Shown piece after piece: positions 42,501 through 54,100 of a DNA stretch of 64,000 nucleotides; within the stretch, counting starts at the first letter, position 1; each line of letters begins with the position of its first letter. The stretch covers positions 67,206,136 to 67,270,135 of the forward strand of contig CM064867.1 in assembly GCA_032719365.1 (NCBI GenBank), in the 5' to 3' direction. The notes beneath the pieces were generated by a model, which was not told where the DNA came from, ran no database searches, and worked only from the letters and a program-made list of their open reading frames with translations. This DNA is from Prinsepia uniflora (lineage: Eukaryota; Streptophyta; Magnoliopsida; Rosales; Rosaceae). The position numbers and the translations under genes are program-made.

Positions 42501-43677
42501 AGTTATGTTAGGGATGGACGATCAGGGAGCCCTGTTGGCTAGCTTTCATGTGCGACCCGTGTTGGTCGACAGGATCATCGAGGCTCAACTACAGGACCAG
42601 ATACTTTGTGATTACAGGAACGAGGTTGAATCCGGACAGAGACAAGATTTCTCCATCAGGGGCGATGGAGCATTAGTAAAGCTTGGGAGATTGTGTGTAC
42701 CTGCGGTACCAGAGTTGAGGAGAGAGATTTTCTACGAGGCCCACAGTTCGGCCTATGCTATGCATCCAGGAGGGACAAAGATGTACCGTACCCTCCGGGA
42801 CTATTATTGGTGGCCAGGGATGAAGAGGGAGATAGCTGAGTTTGTCAGCAAATGTTTGATCTGTCAGCAGGTCAAAGCAGAACGGCAGCGTCCGTATGGG
42901 GCTATGCAGCCACTTCCAATTCCACAATGGAAGTGGGATCATATTACAATGGACTTTGTCTTCAAGTTACCGAAGACAAGGAGTGGAGTTGATGGAGTCT
43001 GGGTAATAGTGGACCGGTTGACTAAGTCAGCACATTTTCTGCCTGTACGTGAGACGTACAAGCTCAACCGTTTGGCCCAGTTATTCATTAATGAGATCAT
43101 CCGACTACACGGTACCCCAGAGTCGAACGTGTCGGATCGGGATCCGCGTTTCACATCCAGATTTTGGAGGAGTCTGCAAACTGCCTTAGGTACGAAATTG
43201 CATTTCAGTACGGCATTCCATCCTCAGACCGACGGGCAGTCTGAAAGGACGATACAAACTCTCGAGGACATGATGAGAGCCTGTGTGTTGCAATTCCAGG
43301 ATTCGTGGGCTGATCGATTGCCATTGATGGAGTTTGCCTACAATAACAGCTACCATGCGAGTATAGGGATGGCACCATATGAGGCACTGTATGGTCGACA
43401 GTGCAGAACACCGGTATGCTGGATGGAGATCGGAGAAAGAACTGCAGTGGGGCCGGATCTGATGGATATGACCCAGGAGACAGTTCGGGTTATTCGGGAG
43501 AGATTGAAGGCGGCCCAGGATCGTCAGAAAAGCTATGCAGACCGACGGATCCGAGATTTAGAATTCGAGGTTGGTGACTTTGTCTTTTTAAAGTTATCGC
43601 CGTGGAAAGGGATTCTTCGATTTGGACGACGTGGGAGATTGAGTCCTCGTTATATAGTGCCCGGGATGCGTTTTTGA
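39562..43677 (+). pseudogene. T1 gag-pol polyprotein with one amber codon and truncated end
   Basis: A single frame starts MPPRREPRARV. Gag has YRWWHNLVLAGW and FLNQFYPRSF, an amber TAG at 39934-39936 between FLQLR and GDQTVAEYE, and a CCHC knuckle CFACGEPGHYASEC (40381-40422). Then follow protease LMDSGATHSF (Asp at 40651), RT with FIDD (Asp pair 41659-41664), RNase H (Asp at 42100) and integrase with HHCC and DD35E. The domain order is that of Tekay/Del chromoviruses. At 43654 the frame runs into LTR sequence, so the GPY/F end and the chromodomain-like tail are replaced by VPGMRF. Apart from the one stop the frame is open for about 1370 codons, which suggests very recent damage. Confidence 0.9.
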
Positions 43678-44733
43678 GGCGGATCTGTTCTAGGGTCTTG
43701 GTATTGATATTGTAGGGTCCTTAAGTAACCCTCAGGAATAATAATACAGGTTTATAGAGATCGTTGAGCAGCAAGGACCGAGTGTGAGTGGGCTGTTTGA
43801 TTTATAAAAGGCTTGCATGCATAAACTGTTTTACTATTTCCACTGATGAGTCTTATAAACTGCTTATATATGTTATTACACTGTTTTGGGCATGAGACTC
43901 GTCTGGATTATATGTGGATTTTGTTTGGGATGTCCGGGGGACATAGGGTAAACTATACTGTTATTGTACTGTACTTTCCTACCTGTGTATATTGTCTCCT
44001 CCAGGGAGGGTCGTTGGCCTGGGTGGACCCTGGAGTAGTCACGGGGCTCTAACTGAGTGGAGTTGACCCCCGTTGGGCTGCTTACTCTCAGGAAGGCATG
44101 TTCATATACCTCGGGCAGTGACCGGGATACCGGGAGCTGATGTACCTAGAGAGTCTCGGGTGTGAGACCCTGAGTGGCAACGCGTAGCCTTAGAACCGTG
44201 ACATCATTTGGGTTGGGTTTTACAGTGCACTGATATGTTAGTTTCACCTTACGATTATTATTGTGGTTCATTTGTTATGATTTCATTGTAATATTATGTT
44301 TTCACTGCATGCAAGATTTGGAAAACGGAGGGGTAAAACCTTATGATTATTTTATTATTAAATTGATTTCTAAACTGTTATTTTTGGCCCACTCACCCTT
44401 GTTTTACTGACCCCTCCAGACCCTGACACGGCAATAGAGGAGGAGGATCCGGAGGAGGAGGCAGAGGTTTAGTTTGCCTAGCTGTGCACCTGTACACCCA
44501 CTTGTGGGTAGGTTGAGCACCGGATAAATGTACTCTGACTAGTGTGCTCATATGTTGTATTTTACTTTCCCTTGTCTGACAGTATCACTTTAAACACTGT
44601 GTTTGTACATTATCTATCTATGTGAGTCTTCGGTTTTTATTTAAGGGTAATTTTGGTATGTTTAGAGTCATTGTCAGACGGGAGCGGGTCACGTCCCCGG
44701 GTGGTCCCAGTGGGATTGGGACGGGTCCTGTCA
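43654..44733 (+). repeat. T1 3' LTR, last 1080 bp
   Basis: Identical in length to 38370-39449 and differing by one base seen (44047 against 38763). It keeps the TATA box and stem-loop but has lost the TGACGTCA array. The breakpoint shows a 2-bp microhomology (at, 43654-43655) between pol and LTR. Confidence 0.92.
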
Positions 44734-44738
44734 ATGTT

Positions 44739-45790
44739 AAACCTATTTAACCCGTTTAACATTTTAAACCTATTTAAACTTAAGATTTAATAGGTAATTA
44801 GGTAGATATATGGGTTAGTGATTGTGGAACCATAAATAACCGGAAAATTATGCAGTTGCCACGTGACTCATAACTTTCAGAACATCGATATTACCTCTGG
44901 TAAATAAGATGATGTCATCACACGATCTCCACATTAATTCAATATATTTATCAATTAAATATATTAATTAATCAGATAAATGCTGATAATAAATAATTTT
45001 CCCGCGAGTTATTTATTATTATTTATATAGTTAATAATAATGATTTCTCTCGGTAGAATCACCTATTAAACACTATCTCCTTCAACCAATCAGATGCTTC
45101 GGTGACCCTCAAAGCTTCACTATAAGTATAGGGCCTCACCCACCTCTAAAGGTAATTAAAAACTTATACCGATACTCTACCGGTTTATTTCTCTCGATTA
45201 AACTGACTTTGGCATCATAGTGTTCTTGGTTAAACCACCCCCTAGGCTTCAACCTTAACCCTGATTATTGCTTGTTATTGTGTGTAGGGATCAAGAAGGA
45301 ATTCTATAAGTCTGGACGATTTCTGCATCAACAACTAGTGCTTACATTGAGAGCTGAATTGAGAAATACTCAATGCATGCTCTCTAGTTTTCTCAAAAAA
45401 CTGCATCATCATTCATCGTTTTTCATCCATGGAAAGAACATGAAGGATAAAACGATCTAACATGCTCACTGTCTTTATCACGAAGACCCACGATAAGAGC
45501 GACATGTTCAAGAGGATCCCAGATGTTCAACTGAAACACTCTGAATGGAAACTGTCACCTATTTTGCAACCAGAATTTTCTATGGTGCAAGAAAGGGCTC
45601 CGACCGCGGTTACGATGCCCATGCTATCTCAAAGCCACTCGGTACCAACATACTCTCGACATCAATCCACTTCCTACATTCGGCGCGATGACAACCTTCC
45701 CGTATGCGTATAGGCAACTAGCCAGAAAGGCGTCACAGCAAGCCCCAAATTGGCTCCACGCCGACGTCGGAACATCAGAGGCTTATGAAC
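44739..45790. other. AT-rich spacer with a Tat-like LTR/leader remnant
   Basis: 44739-45050 is AT-rich with no feature. At 45110-45400 the word order (TATAAGTATAGGGCC, CTGACTTTGGCATCATAGTG, GCATCAACAACTAGTGC, TTACATTGAGAGC) resembles the LTR end and leader of Tat-type Gypsy elements. The frames at 45272-45713 show no clear gag motif. The assignment is weak. Confidence 0.35.
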
Positions 45791-46235
45791 AACCTACATG
45801 TTGCATGAGGACACGCTCAAGCCTATGAAGGACATGGCATGACACCTTGCCAGTAAAGCTCGAGGAAAAAACTCCCAATGCTTCGTACGCCACGCACGAG
45901 GATGCACTCAAGCCAATGAAGAGCAAGGCGTGACACCTTCCCACTAGAGATCAAGACATGAGTCCTAACGCTCTGCACGTCATGTATGAGGATTCGCTCA
46001 AGCCCATGAAGAATGCGACATGACACCGTGCTGCTAGAGCTCGAGGCATAACTCCCAACGCTCTTCACATCATGCACGAGGATGCACCCAAGCCCATGAA
46101 GAGCATGACGTGAGAGCTGGCCACCAGGGCTCAAAGCATAAGTCTCAATGCTCTACCTGACACGCAAGAAGACACAACCAAACTCGTGAAGAATGCGATG
46201 TGACCCTTTGCCACCGAAGCACGAGGAAGTTGGAC
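45791..46235. repeat. 90-bp tandem repeat, about 4.5 copies
   Basis: The word CAAGCC(C/A/T)ATGAAG starts at 45818, 45909, 45999 and 46089, with a diverged copy at 46179, giving a period of 90-91 bp. The units differ by 15-25 per cent by eye. Four units are open on the minus strand (45823-46134) as a 30-residue repeat with the core LHGLxxILVHDVxSV, and the period is a multiple of three. Confidence 0.8.
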
Positions 46236-46472
46236 AGCTAAGCAACCAGGACCAAATCCAATCAAAGCTTCTACGATGACTTCTAGGAGACCTTGGAACA
46301 TCTGATGTTACTAGAAGACGTAACCCACCTCATGAAAGACAAGGGAACGTCCCAATGAGCACCAGCTAGGAGCATGTCCGTCGCAGGAAATTTCTCGAGA
46401 CACGTCACTAAGTGATTCTGGAGAAAAAGTTACAGTCACAGAATAAGAAACCAGCACCACCCAAGGCCATCA
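46236..46472. other. Unassigned spacer
   Basis: No gene or repeat recognised. The last five bases, catca (46468-46472), would be one copy of the target-site duplication of the inverted Tekay LTR that follows; its partner lies outside the window. Confidence 0.5.
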
Positions 46473-46657
46473 TGACAGGACCCGTCCCAATCCCACTGGG
46501 ACCACCCGGGGACGTGCCCCACTCTCGTCTGACAATGACTCTAAACATACCAAAATTACCCATAAATAAAAACCAAATACTTAAATAGATAGATAAAGTA
46601 CAACAACAGTGTTTAAAGTGATACTGTCAGACAAGGGAAAGTAAATACAACATGTGA
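46473..46657 (-). mobile_element. Inverted Tekay LTR, first 185 bp, cut by LARD-B
   Basis: Starts TGACAGGACCCGTCCC and is the reverse complement of the last 185 bp of the T1/T2 LTR. It breaks off inside the word AACATGTGA, where the Tekay LTR would continue GCACAC. LARD-B begins at 46658. The rest of this LTR should lie beyond the window. Confidence 0.85.
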
Positions 46658-48420
46658 TGTAACGACCCGTCCCGAATTCCGGGATTAGTTTAGTGACTAA
46701 TCTTGATTAGCGAGGTTGAACGGTGGTTAGTAGGGCGGAATCGGACAAAATGTGCAAAATGACCGTTTTGCCCCTGGTCGTGGGCAAAATGTTGACTTTT
46801 TGTTCGGGCGGTCAAATGGACTTTGACCGATGACCGTGACGTAGTTCGGGACGTCACGAGTTCATAGACAGGCGGCACGTTCGATTCCGACATTCGTAGA
46901 GAAAGTTATGGTGTTCGGAAGTTGAGGGGTATTTTGGTAATTTGGCTTATTAGGGGCCAAATGTTGACTTTTTGATCGGGAGGTCCGATGGACGAGGGCC
47001 AAGGACCGTTACGTAGGTATCATCGATACGAATCCAACGACAGGTGGCATGCCGAAATCGGAGATCCGACGACGACGTTATGGTCAAGGAAACGAACTAA
47101 CGAATCGAGGCCGGGATTAAAATAATAATATAATAATGAATAGTGATCGTTGACTGTGCACATCCGGATGAGTGACAAGTGTCACCCATCCCTTGTTTCC
47201 AGCTCCATGTTTCCCTCCCAACACCATCATTACAACATCATCATTCCTTATCCACCATTATCCTTCCTTTTCCTTTGTTTTTCTTTCAAACCGTGCATGA
47301 TTTAGGGAGAGTATGAACTGGGAGAATTGGCTCCCTTCTTCTGCTGTTCTTGTGAGAAAATGGGAGACTATGATGATTGAATTAACGGGGAAACACGAGG
47401 GGTTGTGAGGGTGTCGAATTTTGGATTTTGGATTTCGGGAAAATTGGGGGAAAAATTCGAATACTGGGAATTGGGCTGTGATGATCGAATTGGAGGTTAC
47501 AAACATCTTCCTGAGGTTGTGACGAGTCGATCCACATCAAAAATGAGAAGGATTGGTGCCGTTTTGGCTCTGATCGAGCTTGGTGACAGAGGAAGAAATC
47601 GAGGCTGAGTCGTGGAGTTTGGGGCTGTGATTGACTCAATTGTTGTGGGGAAATGATTTCTCATGATCCCACGATGCTTCTGGGATCATCAATTGAAGGA
47701 AACCGGCTGAGATCGATGAAACTCCATGGTTGCACAGTGGACGGTGTTCATACTTGAGTCGTGATCATTTACTGATCAAACGACGAAATTGATGTGGGGG
47801 AATTGTTCCTCGTGGTCCACTGATGCTTCTGGTTGAACCAATTTAGGGAAATCAATCGAGATTGAAGGAATCCCATGATTGAACAGTGACCGGGTGTTCT
47901 TCGTGGATCATCATCGAATCGTGGGAATCTGGGTAAGGATTTGTGTAATTGAGTTTACAGACTTATAATTGGACTTAAAACGAAGCTAATGGATTGATCA
48001 ATTGAAGGAATTAGGATCGAATTGACAGGATTGGAACCGGGTTGTGTCGCGGGTGAATTGGACCCGTTTACCCGACAGACGGGTTGGGCTGGTGACACTG
48101 TAGCAGGCGCGTGAGTTTCACGCGCAGCCACTCACGGCGGCGCGTGGCGGCGCGTGGGCACGAATCTCGAGGTAAGGTCAACATGACTTCTGTCCCATTT
48201 AATGTAACGGACATTTTGGAATTGGTTTCGTGTCGATCGGACACCGTCTCGATATTGTTCGGGATGTCCGAAGGTTTTAAATTAAGTTTAAAAATAAGTA
48301 AAAATTCGGGAAAATTACGGGACTTTGATAGGATGTTAATGATGAGGTTAGTAACCCTCTAATGTGATTTGGACAGGATTGGGAGTCCCGGTGATAGTGG
48401 TGTGGCCCGGGAGGGCCGGT
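46658..48420 (+). repeat. LARD-B 5' LTR, first part
   Basis: It starts TGTAACGACCCGTCCC. A block of about 180 bp occurs twice in tandem, with copies starting TTGACTTTTTG at 46792 and 46974; each resembles the single block near the start of the Tekay LTR. The shared palindrome lies at 47166-47191. The last five bases, ccggt (48416-48420), are the T2 target-site duplication. Confidence 0.85.
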
Positions 48421-51028
48421 TGTAACGACCCGAACCGAAAATAATAATATTTTAATGTAAAAAGACTGTTTTACCCTTGGGGGGAAACTTTGACTTTTTC
48501 TCGGGAAATAATTTGGACTTTGACCCATGACTATGACGTAGATCGGGACGTCACGAATCCGTAGACAGGCGGCACGCCGAAATCGGAGTTCGTATGAAGA
48601 AGTTATGGTCAAGGAAGCGTTTTAGCGGGATTTACGAACCGAGAACAACGGAATAAAATATTAATTAATTACGGGAATCCGTGCCAAATTAATATTTAAA
48701 TCGAACCGATGGATTGGTGACAAGTGTCACCCATCCAAAGCCTTACTATTCCAATAAAGCAATTAACACTATTTAATCAATTTTTATATTATTTCTTTTC
48801 CCTCCAATTCACCCTAGCCGTTGGATCATTTACTCAAATGCATCTTGGCCCTTCATTTTGTCTGATTTTTCTGCTTCATGCACGTTCTGTTTCTGCTCTT
48901 TCTTACAAACACACAAACACACACATTCATCCCCTTCACACCCGTGCTTTTCTTCCCCTTTTCTCTCAAACCAGGCGATCGAACCAGCCCCTCTCACCCC
49001 ACCAACCGACCACCAGCTGCATCACCATCATCTACTCATCATCCCCGAGCATCACCGGCAGCCACCACCCCATTTCCCAGCCCTGAAAATCCCGTCCAAA
49101 ACACAACCCGAAAACCTCAAGGAAACCGATCCAGGAAGCAAACCCCAATAACCACTTCACCTCGACGCGGGAGGAGCTCCAGTCTGCACCGTGGGGATTC
49201 TAGGAGCCTAACTGGACGACGGCGAGGGCCACGGCGGTGGTAAGACCCAAAACCCGATAAGCCCGTTTTCCTTCCCTGTTCGACCCGATCGTGTTTAATG
49301 CTTAGAAATGGATTGTTAGGTGATAGACATGTCCTAGGGTGAGTGACGAGTCGTTTGGGACCGGGTTGGACGACGGAGACGCCGTGGATCACCGGAGACG
49401 ACAACCGGACCGTGACCGTGAGTTTCAGAGATATTCTGGTGAGTTTTCTTCCACTTTCTTCGTGTTTTGAGGTTGTAGAACCATAGGACAGACCTAGACG
49501 ATCCCATAGGGATCAACCCCGTCGAAAATGGTGGCCGGAATTGTGTGATGGAATCGGGTCAAACCGTGGGTCGACGGCGACCCGGTTCCAGTCAAACGGG
49601 TCGACCCGGTACTGTAGCATGATGACGTCATCATGCTGACGTCACTTCTGACGTCATGATGACGTCATCCTGTCAGATGTTGTCAGACCAGGGACCAATC
49701 AGAACATGCCACGTGTCACCTGACAAGTGTCAGTGATGACGTCATGCTGACGTCAGCATGACGTCACTGCTGACGTCAGCGGTACTGTAGTAGCGTTGAC
49801 CCACGCGTTGACCAGGCGCGTGGGGGCGCGTGTGAACAGTAATTTTGGTGGGGCCGGTACCATTTTCAAGGTTTCGACGATACGGATCCAATGGAGGTGG
49901 TTTCGTGTCGATCGGAGATCGTTAAGTTGGTCAAAAGGGGGTTTGAAGCACCGGGAATAGTGCCCGGGACGCGTTTTTGAGGCGGATCTGTTCTAGGGTC
50001 TTGGTATTGTTATTGTAGGGTCCTTAAGTAACCCTCAGGAATACTAATACAGGTTTATAGAGATCGTTGAGCAGCAAGGACCGAGTGTGAGTGGGCTGTT
50101 TGATTTATAAAAGGCTTGCATGCATAAACTGTTTTACTATTTCCACTGATGAGTCTTATGAACTGTTTATATATGTTATTACGATGTTTTGGGCATGAGA
50201 CCCGTCTGGATTATATGTGGGTTTTGTTTGGGATGTCCGGGGGACATAGGGTAAACTATACTGTTCTTGTACTGTACTTTCCTACCTGTGTATATTGTCT
50301 CCTCCAGGGAGGGTCGTTGTCCTGGGTGGACCCTGGAGTAGTCACGGGGCTCTGACTGAGTGGAGTTGACCCCCGTTGGGCTGCTTACTCTCAGGAAGGC
50401 ATGTTCATATACCTCGGGCAGTGACCGGGATACCGGGAGCTGATGTACCTAGAGAGTCTCGGGTGTGAGACCCTGAGTGGCAACGCGTAGCCTTAGAACC
50501 GTGACATCATTTGGGTTGGGTTTTTACAGTGCACTGATATGTTAGTTTCACCTTACGATTATTATTGTGGTTCATTGGTTTATAATATTATGTTTTCACT
50601 GCATGCAAGATTTGGAAAACGGAGGGGTAAAACTGTATGATTATTTTATTATTAAATTGATTTCTAAACTGTTATTTTTGGCCCACTCACCCTTGTTTTA
50701 CTGACCCCTCCAGACCCTGACACGGCCATAGAGGAGGAGGATCCGGAGGAGGAGGCAGAGGTTTAGTTTGCCTAGCTGTGCACCTGTACACCCACTTGTG
50801 GGTAGGTTGAGCACCGAATAAATGTACTATGACTAGTGTGCTCACATGTTGTATTTTACTTTCCCTTGTCTGACAGTAGCACTTTAAACACTGTGTTTGT
50901 ATATTATCTATCTATGTGAGTCTTCGGTTTTTATTTAAGGGTACTTTTGGTATGTTTAGAGTCATTGTCAGACGGGAGCGGGTCACGTCCCCGGGTGGTC
51001 CCAGGTGGGATTGGGACGGGTCCTGTCA
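48421..51028 (+). repeat. T2 5' LTR
   Basis: TGTAACGACCCG to GGTCCTGTCA. It contains the shared palindrome (48711-48736), eight perfect TGACGTCA sites in 49623-49778, the TATA box TATAAAAGG (50106-50114) and the stem-loop CTCCAGGG/CCCTGGAG (50302-50338). Confidence 0.92.
49623..49778 (+). promoter_or_regulatory. TGACGTCA array in the T2 5' LTR
   Basis: Eight perfect palindromes; the last one, a variant in T1, is intact here. The array ends about 330 bp before the LTR TATA box. A second copy is in the 3' LTR at 56386-56541. Confidence 0.8.
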
Positions 51029-51031
51029 GCT

Positions 51032-51043
51032 TGGTATCAGAGC
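51032..51043 (+). promoter_or_regulatory. T2 primer binding site
   Basis: TGGTATCAGAGC, initiator tRNA-Met type, three bases after the 5' LTR. Confidence 0.9.
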
Positions 51044-51123
51044 ATTAGGATTAGTGGTCAGAGTACTAGGTTAGCGGTTTGTACTTTGTACATGGTCGCT
51101 TTCGATGTCTTTTAACCTTCCTG

Positions 51124-54100
51124 ATGTTGTCTCGCTTTGCTGAGAACTTCGTGATCACCGAGGCAGACCGATGTCGTAGTTTTGAGTGGGGCTTGCGACC
51201 GGAGATTCAGGCGATGGTGACCGCAACACCCTTTGCTTCCATGAGGGATCTGACTGATGCGGCGACCAGGGTTGAGAACAGTATCCTGGCTCGTCAGCGA
51301 GCTGAGGGGGAGACTCGGCGACGTGATCACCCACACTTGGGATTTTCGGGCCGTCGTGGCTCGAAGGGAGGACATTCTGGTGGATCTTCGTCTTCTGGCA
51401 GCCGAGGACGTTCTGGTCAGTTCAGGAGTCCTCAGAGGTCTGGACAGCGTTCTGGAGCTTGGCAGCGGTCTTACTCACCGATGAGCATCTCACCGGGAGG
51501 ATACTCGGGTCGACCTAGGGAGGTCACATGCTTCGCTTGTGGGGAGCCGGGGCATTATGCTTCTGAGTGTCCACTGATTCGCGGCAGTACTGCGCCAGCA
51601 CAGAGCACAGCATCCCAGACTGACAGCAGCCGGACACGCGGTGTTGTGCGTGGCCGTGATCGAGGGGCTAGAGGACGGGGACGACCTGCAGAGTCTATGG
51701 CTCGTGTTTATGCTGTTACCCAACAGCAGGCCAGATCCATTCCGGGAGTGTTGACAGGTACTGTACATATTTATGGCATGGTTGTTCGTGCATTGATGGA
51801 TTCGGGGGCAACTCATTCTTTTATTTCACCGCGTTGTGCGAGTCTGTTGGGCCGTGAGGTGACCGCACTTGAGCACGAGATGGGAGTGGGGACACCGATG
51901 GGTGTGACCTACCGGGTGAACCAGGAGATACGAGCTTGTCCTGTGGAGATTGAGGGAGTCGAATTTCCGGCAGACTTAATCCTGATGAATGTTCACGATT
52001 TCGATGTGATACTTGGAGTCGATTGGTTGTCGGAGTACAATTCACTCATCGACTGTAGTAACATGCGGTTGACTTTGAGAGGTCCAGGATTACCGGAAGT
52101 AATATTTCAGGGAGAGTGTGGAGACGCATCACCCAAGGTAATATCTGCACTCACAGCTACTAAACTCTTACAGAAGGGGTGTCAGGGTTATCTTGCATAT
52201 GTGGTAGAGTCTACGGATGAATCTTTGCGTATTGAGGATATTCCGATTGTGCGGGAATTTCCTGATGTCTTTCCAGGAGATTTACCTGGATTACCACCAC
52301 CCAGGGAGATCGACTTTACGATCGAGTTACTCCCCGGGACTCGACCGATTTCACAAGCACCGTATCGTATGGCACCGGCGGAGCTACGGGAATTGAAAAT
52401 CCAATTACAGGAATTGGTGGATCTAGGGTTTATCCGACCCAGTACGTCACCATGGGGAGCGCCGGTCTTATTTGTGAAAAAGAAGGAGGGTAGTTTACGG
52501 TTGTGTGTGGATTATCGGCAGCTGAACAAGGCTACGGTAAGGAACCAGTATCCCTTACCCAGGATCGATGATTTGTTTGATCAGTTACGAGGAGCGCGAT
52601 ATTTCTCCAAGATAGATCTGAGGTCAGGATACCATCAACTGAGGATAGCCGAGGGGGATGTTCAGAAAACAGCTTTTCGAACGAGGTATGGGCATTATGA
52701 GTTCTTGGTGATGCCCTTTGGATTGACGAATGCACCAGCGGCATTCATGGACTTGATGAATCGAGTCTTTCGAGCATACTTGGATAAATTCGTGATCGTG
52801 TTTATCGACGACATCTTGGTGTATTCCAGGAGTGTCAGGGCTCATGAGGAACACTTACGAAGGGTATTGGGTAAACTACGACAGGAGCAGCTGTATGCTA
52901 AGTTAAGCAAGTGTCAGTTTTGGCTAAATAGTATTGGATTCTTAGGTCACATTATATCACCCGAGGGGATAAGTGTGGATCCTCAGAAAACGGAGGCTGT
53001 GACAAATTGGCCAAGACCGACCACGGTGACGGAAGTGCGAAGTTTTGTTGGGTTAGCAGGCTATTATCGGAGATTCGTAGAGGGTTTCTCCCAGATTGCC
53101 GCACCATTGACTCGGTTAACCCGGAAAGGGGTGAAGTTCGTATGGGACGATCTGTGTGAACAGAGTTTTCAGGAATTAAAGTTCCGATTAACCACTGCAC
53201 CTGTCCTTGCATTACCGGACAGCAGTGGAGAGTTCGTGGTATATAGTGATGCATCGCTGCAGGGTTTGGGTTGTGTATTGATGCAGAATGGAAAAGTGAT
53301 TGCTTACGCATCCCGGCAGTTGAAGACGCACGAGTTGAACTACCCTACTCATGATTTGGAATTGGCGGCGGTGGTTCATGCTCTAAAGATCTGGAGACAT
53401 CATTTGTTCGGTGTGACATGCCGAATATTTACTGATCACCAGAGTCTTAAACATTTGTTCACTCAGAAGGAACTCAACATGAGACAGCGGAGATGGTTGG
53501 AGTTGTTGAAGGATTATGATTGTACCATCGAGTACCATCCTGGCAAGGCAAATGTTGTAGCTGATGCACTTAGCAGGAAGTCGGCGGGATCAGTTGCGCA
53601 TTTGAGATTGGTGTATCTTCCTTTGCTAGTGGAACTCCGGAAGAGCGGAGTTATGTTAGGGATGGACGATCAGGGAGCCTTGTTGGCTAGCTTTCATGTG
53701 CGACCCGTGTTGGTCGACAGGATCATCGAAGCTCAACTACAGGACCAGATACTTTGTGATTACAGGAACGAGGTTGAATCCGGACAGAGACAAGATTTCT
53801 CCGTCAGGGGCGATGGAGCATTAGTAAAGCTTGGGAGATTGTGTGTACCTGCGGTACCAGAGTTGAGGAGAGAGATTTTAGACGAGGCCCACAGTTCGGC
53901 CTATGCTATGCATCCAGGAGGGACAAAGATGTACCGTACCCTCCGGGACTATTATTGGTGGCCAGGGATGAAGAGGGAGATAGCTGAGTTTGTCAGCAAA
54001 TGTTTGATCTGTCAGCAGGTCAAAGCAGAACGGCAGCGTCCGTATGGGGCTATGCAGCCACTTCCAATTCCACAATGGAAGTGGGATCATATTACAATGG

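Larger units (their letters stand above)
36836..44733 (+). mobile_element. T1: Tekay/Del chromovirus, nearly intact but truncated at its 3' side
   Basis: 5' LTR 36836-39449, primer site 39453-39464, gag-pol 39562-43677, then only the last 1080 bp of the 3' LTR (43654-44733). The duplication atgtt at 36831-36835 and 44734-44738 shows that the 3' LTR was complete at insertion. An internal deletion of about 1.9 kb later removed the end of pol, the polypurine tract and the first 1534 bp of that LTR. Over the 1080 bp left, I see one difference from the 5' LTR, so the insertion is very recent. Confidence 0.9.

Noticed and set aside
47258..47639. Minus-strand frames of 82 and 85 codons repeated at 62916-63297
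   Set aside because: They are in the LARD-B LTR and its second copy; repetition is explained by the LTR pair.
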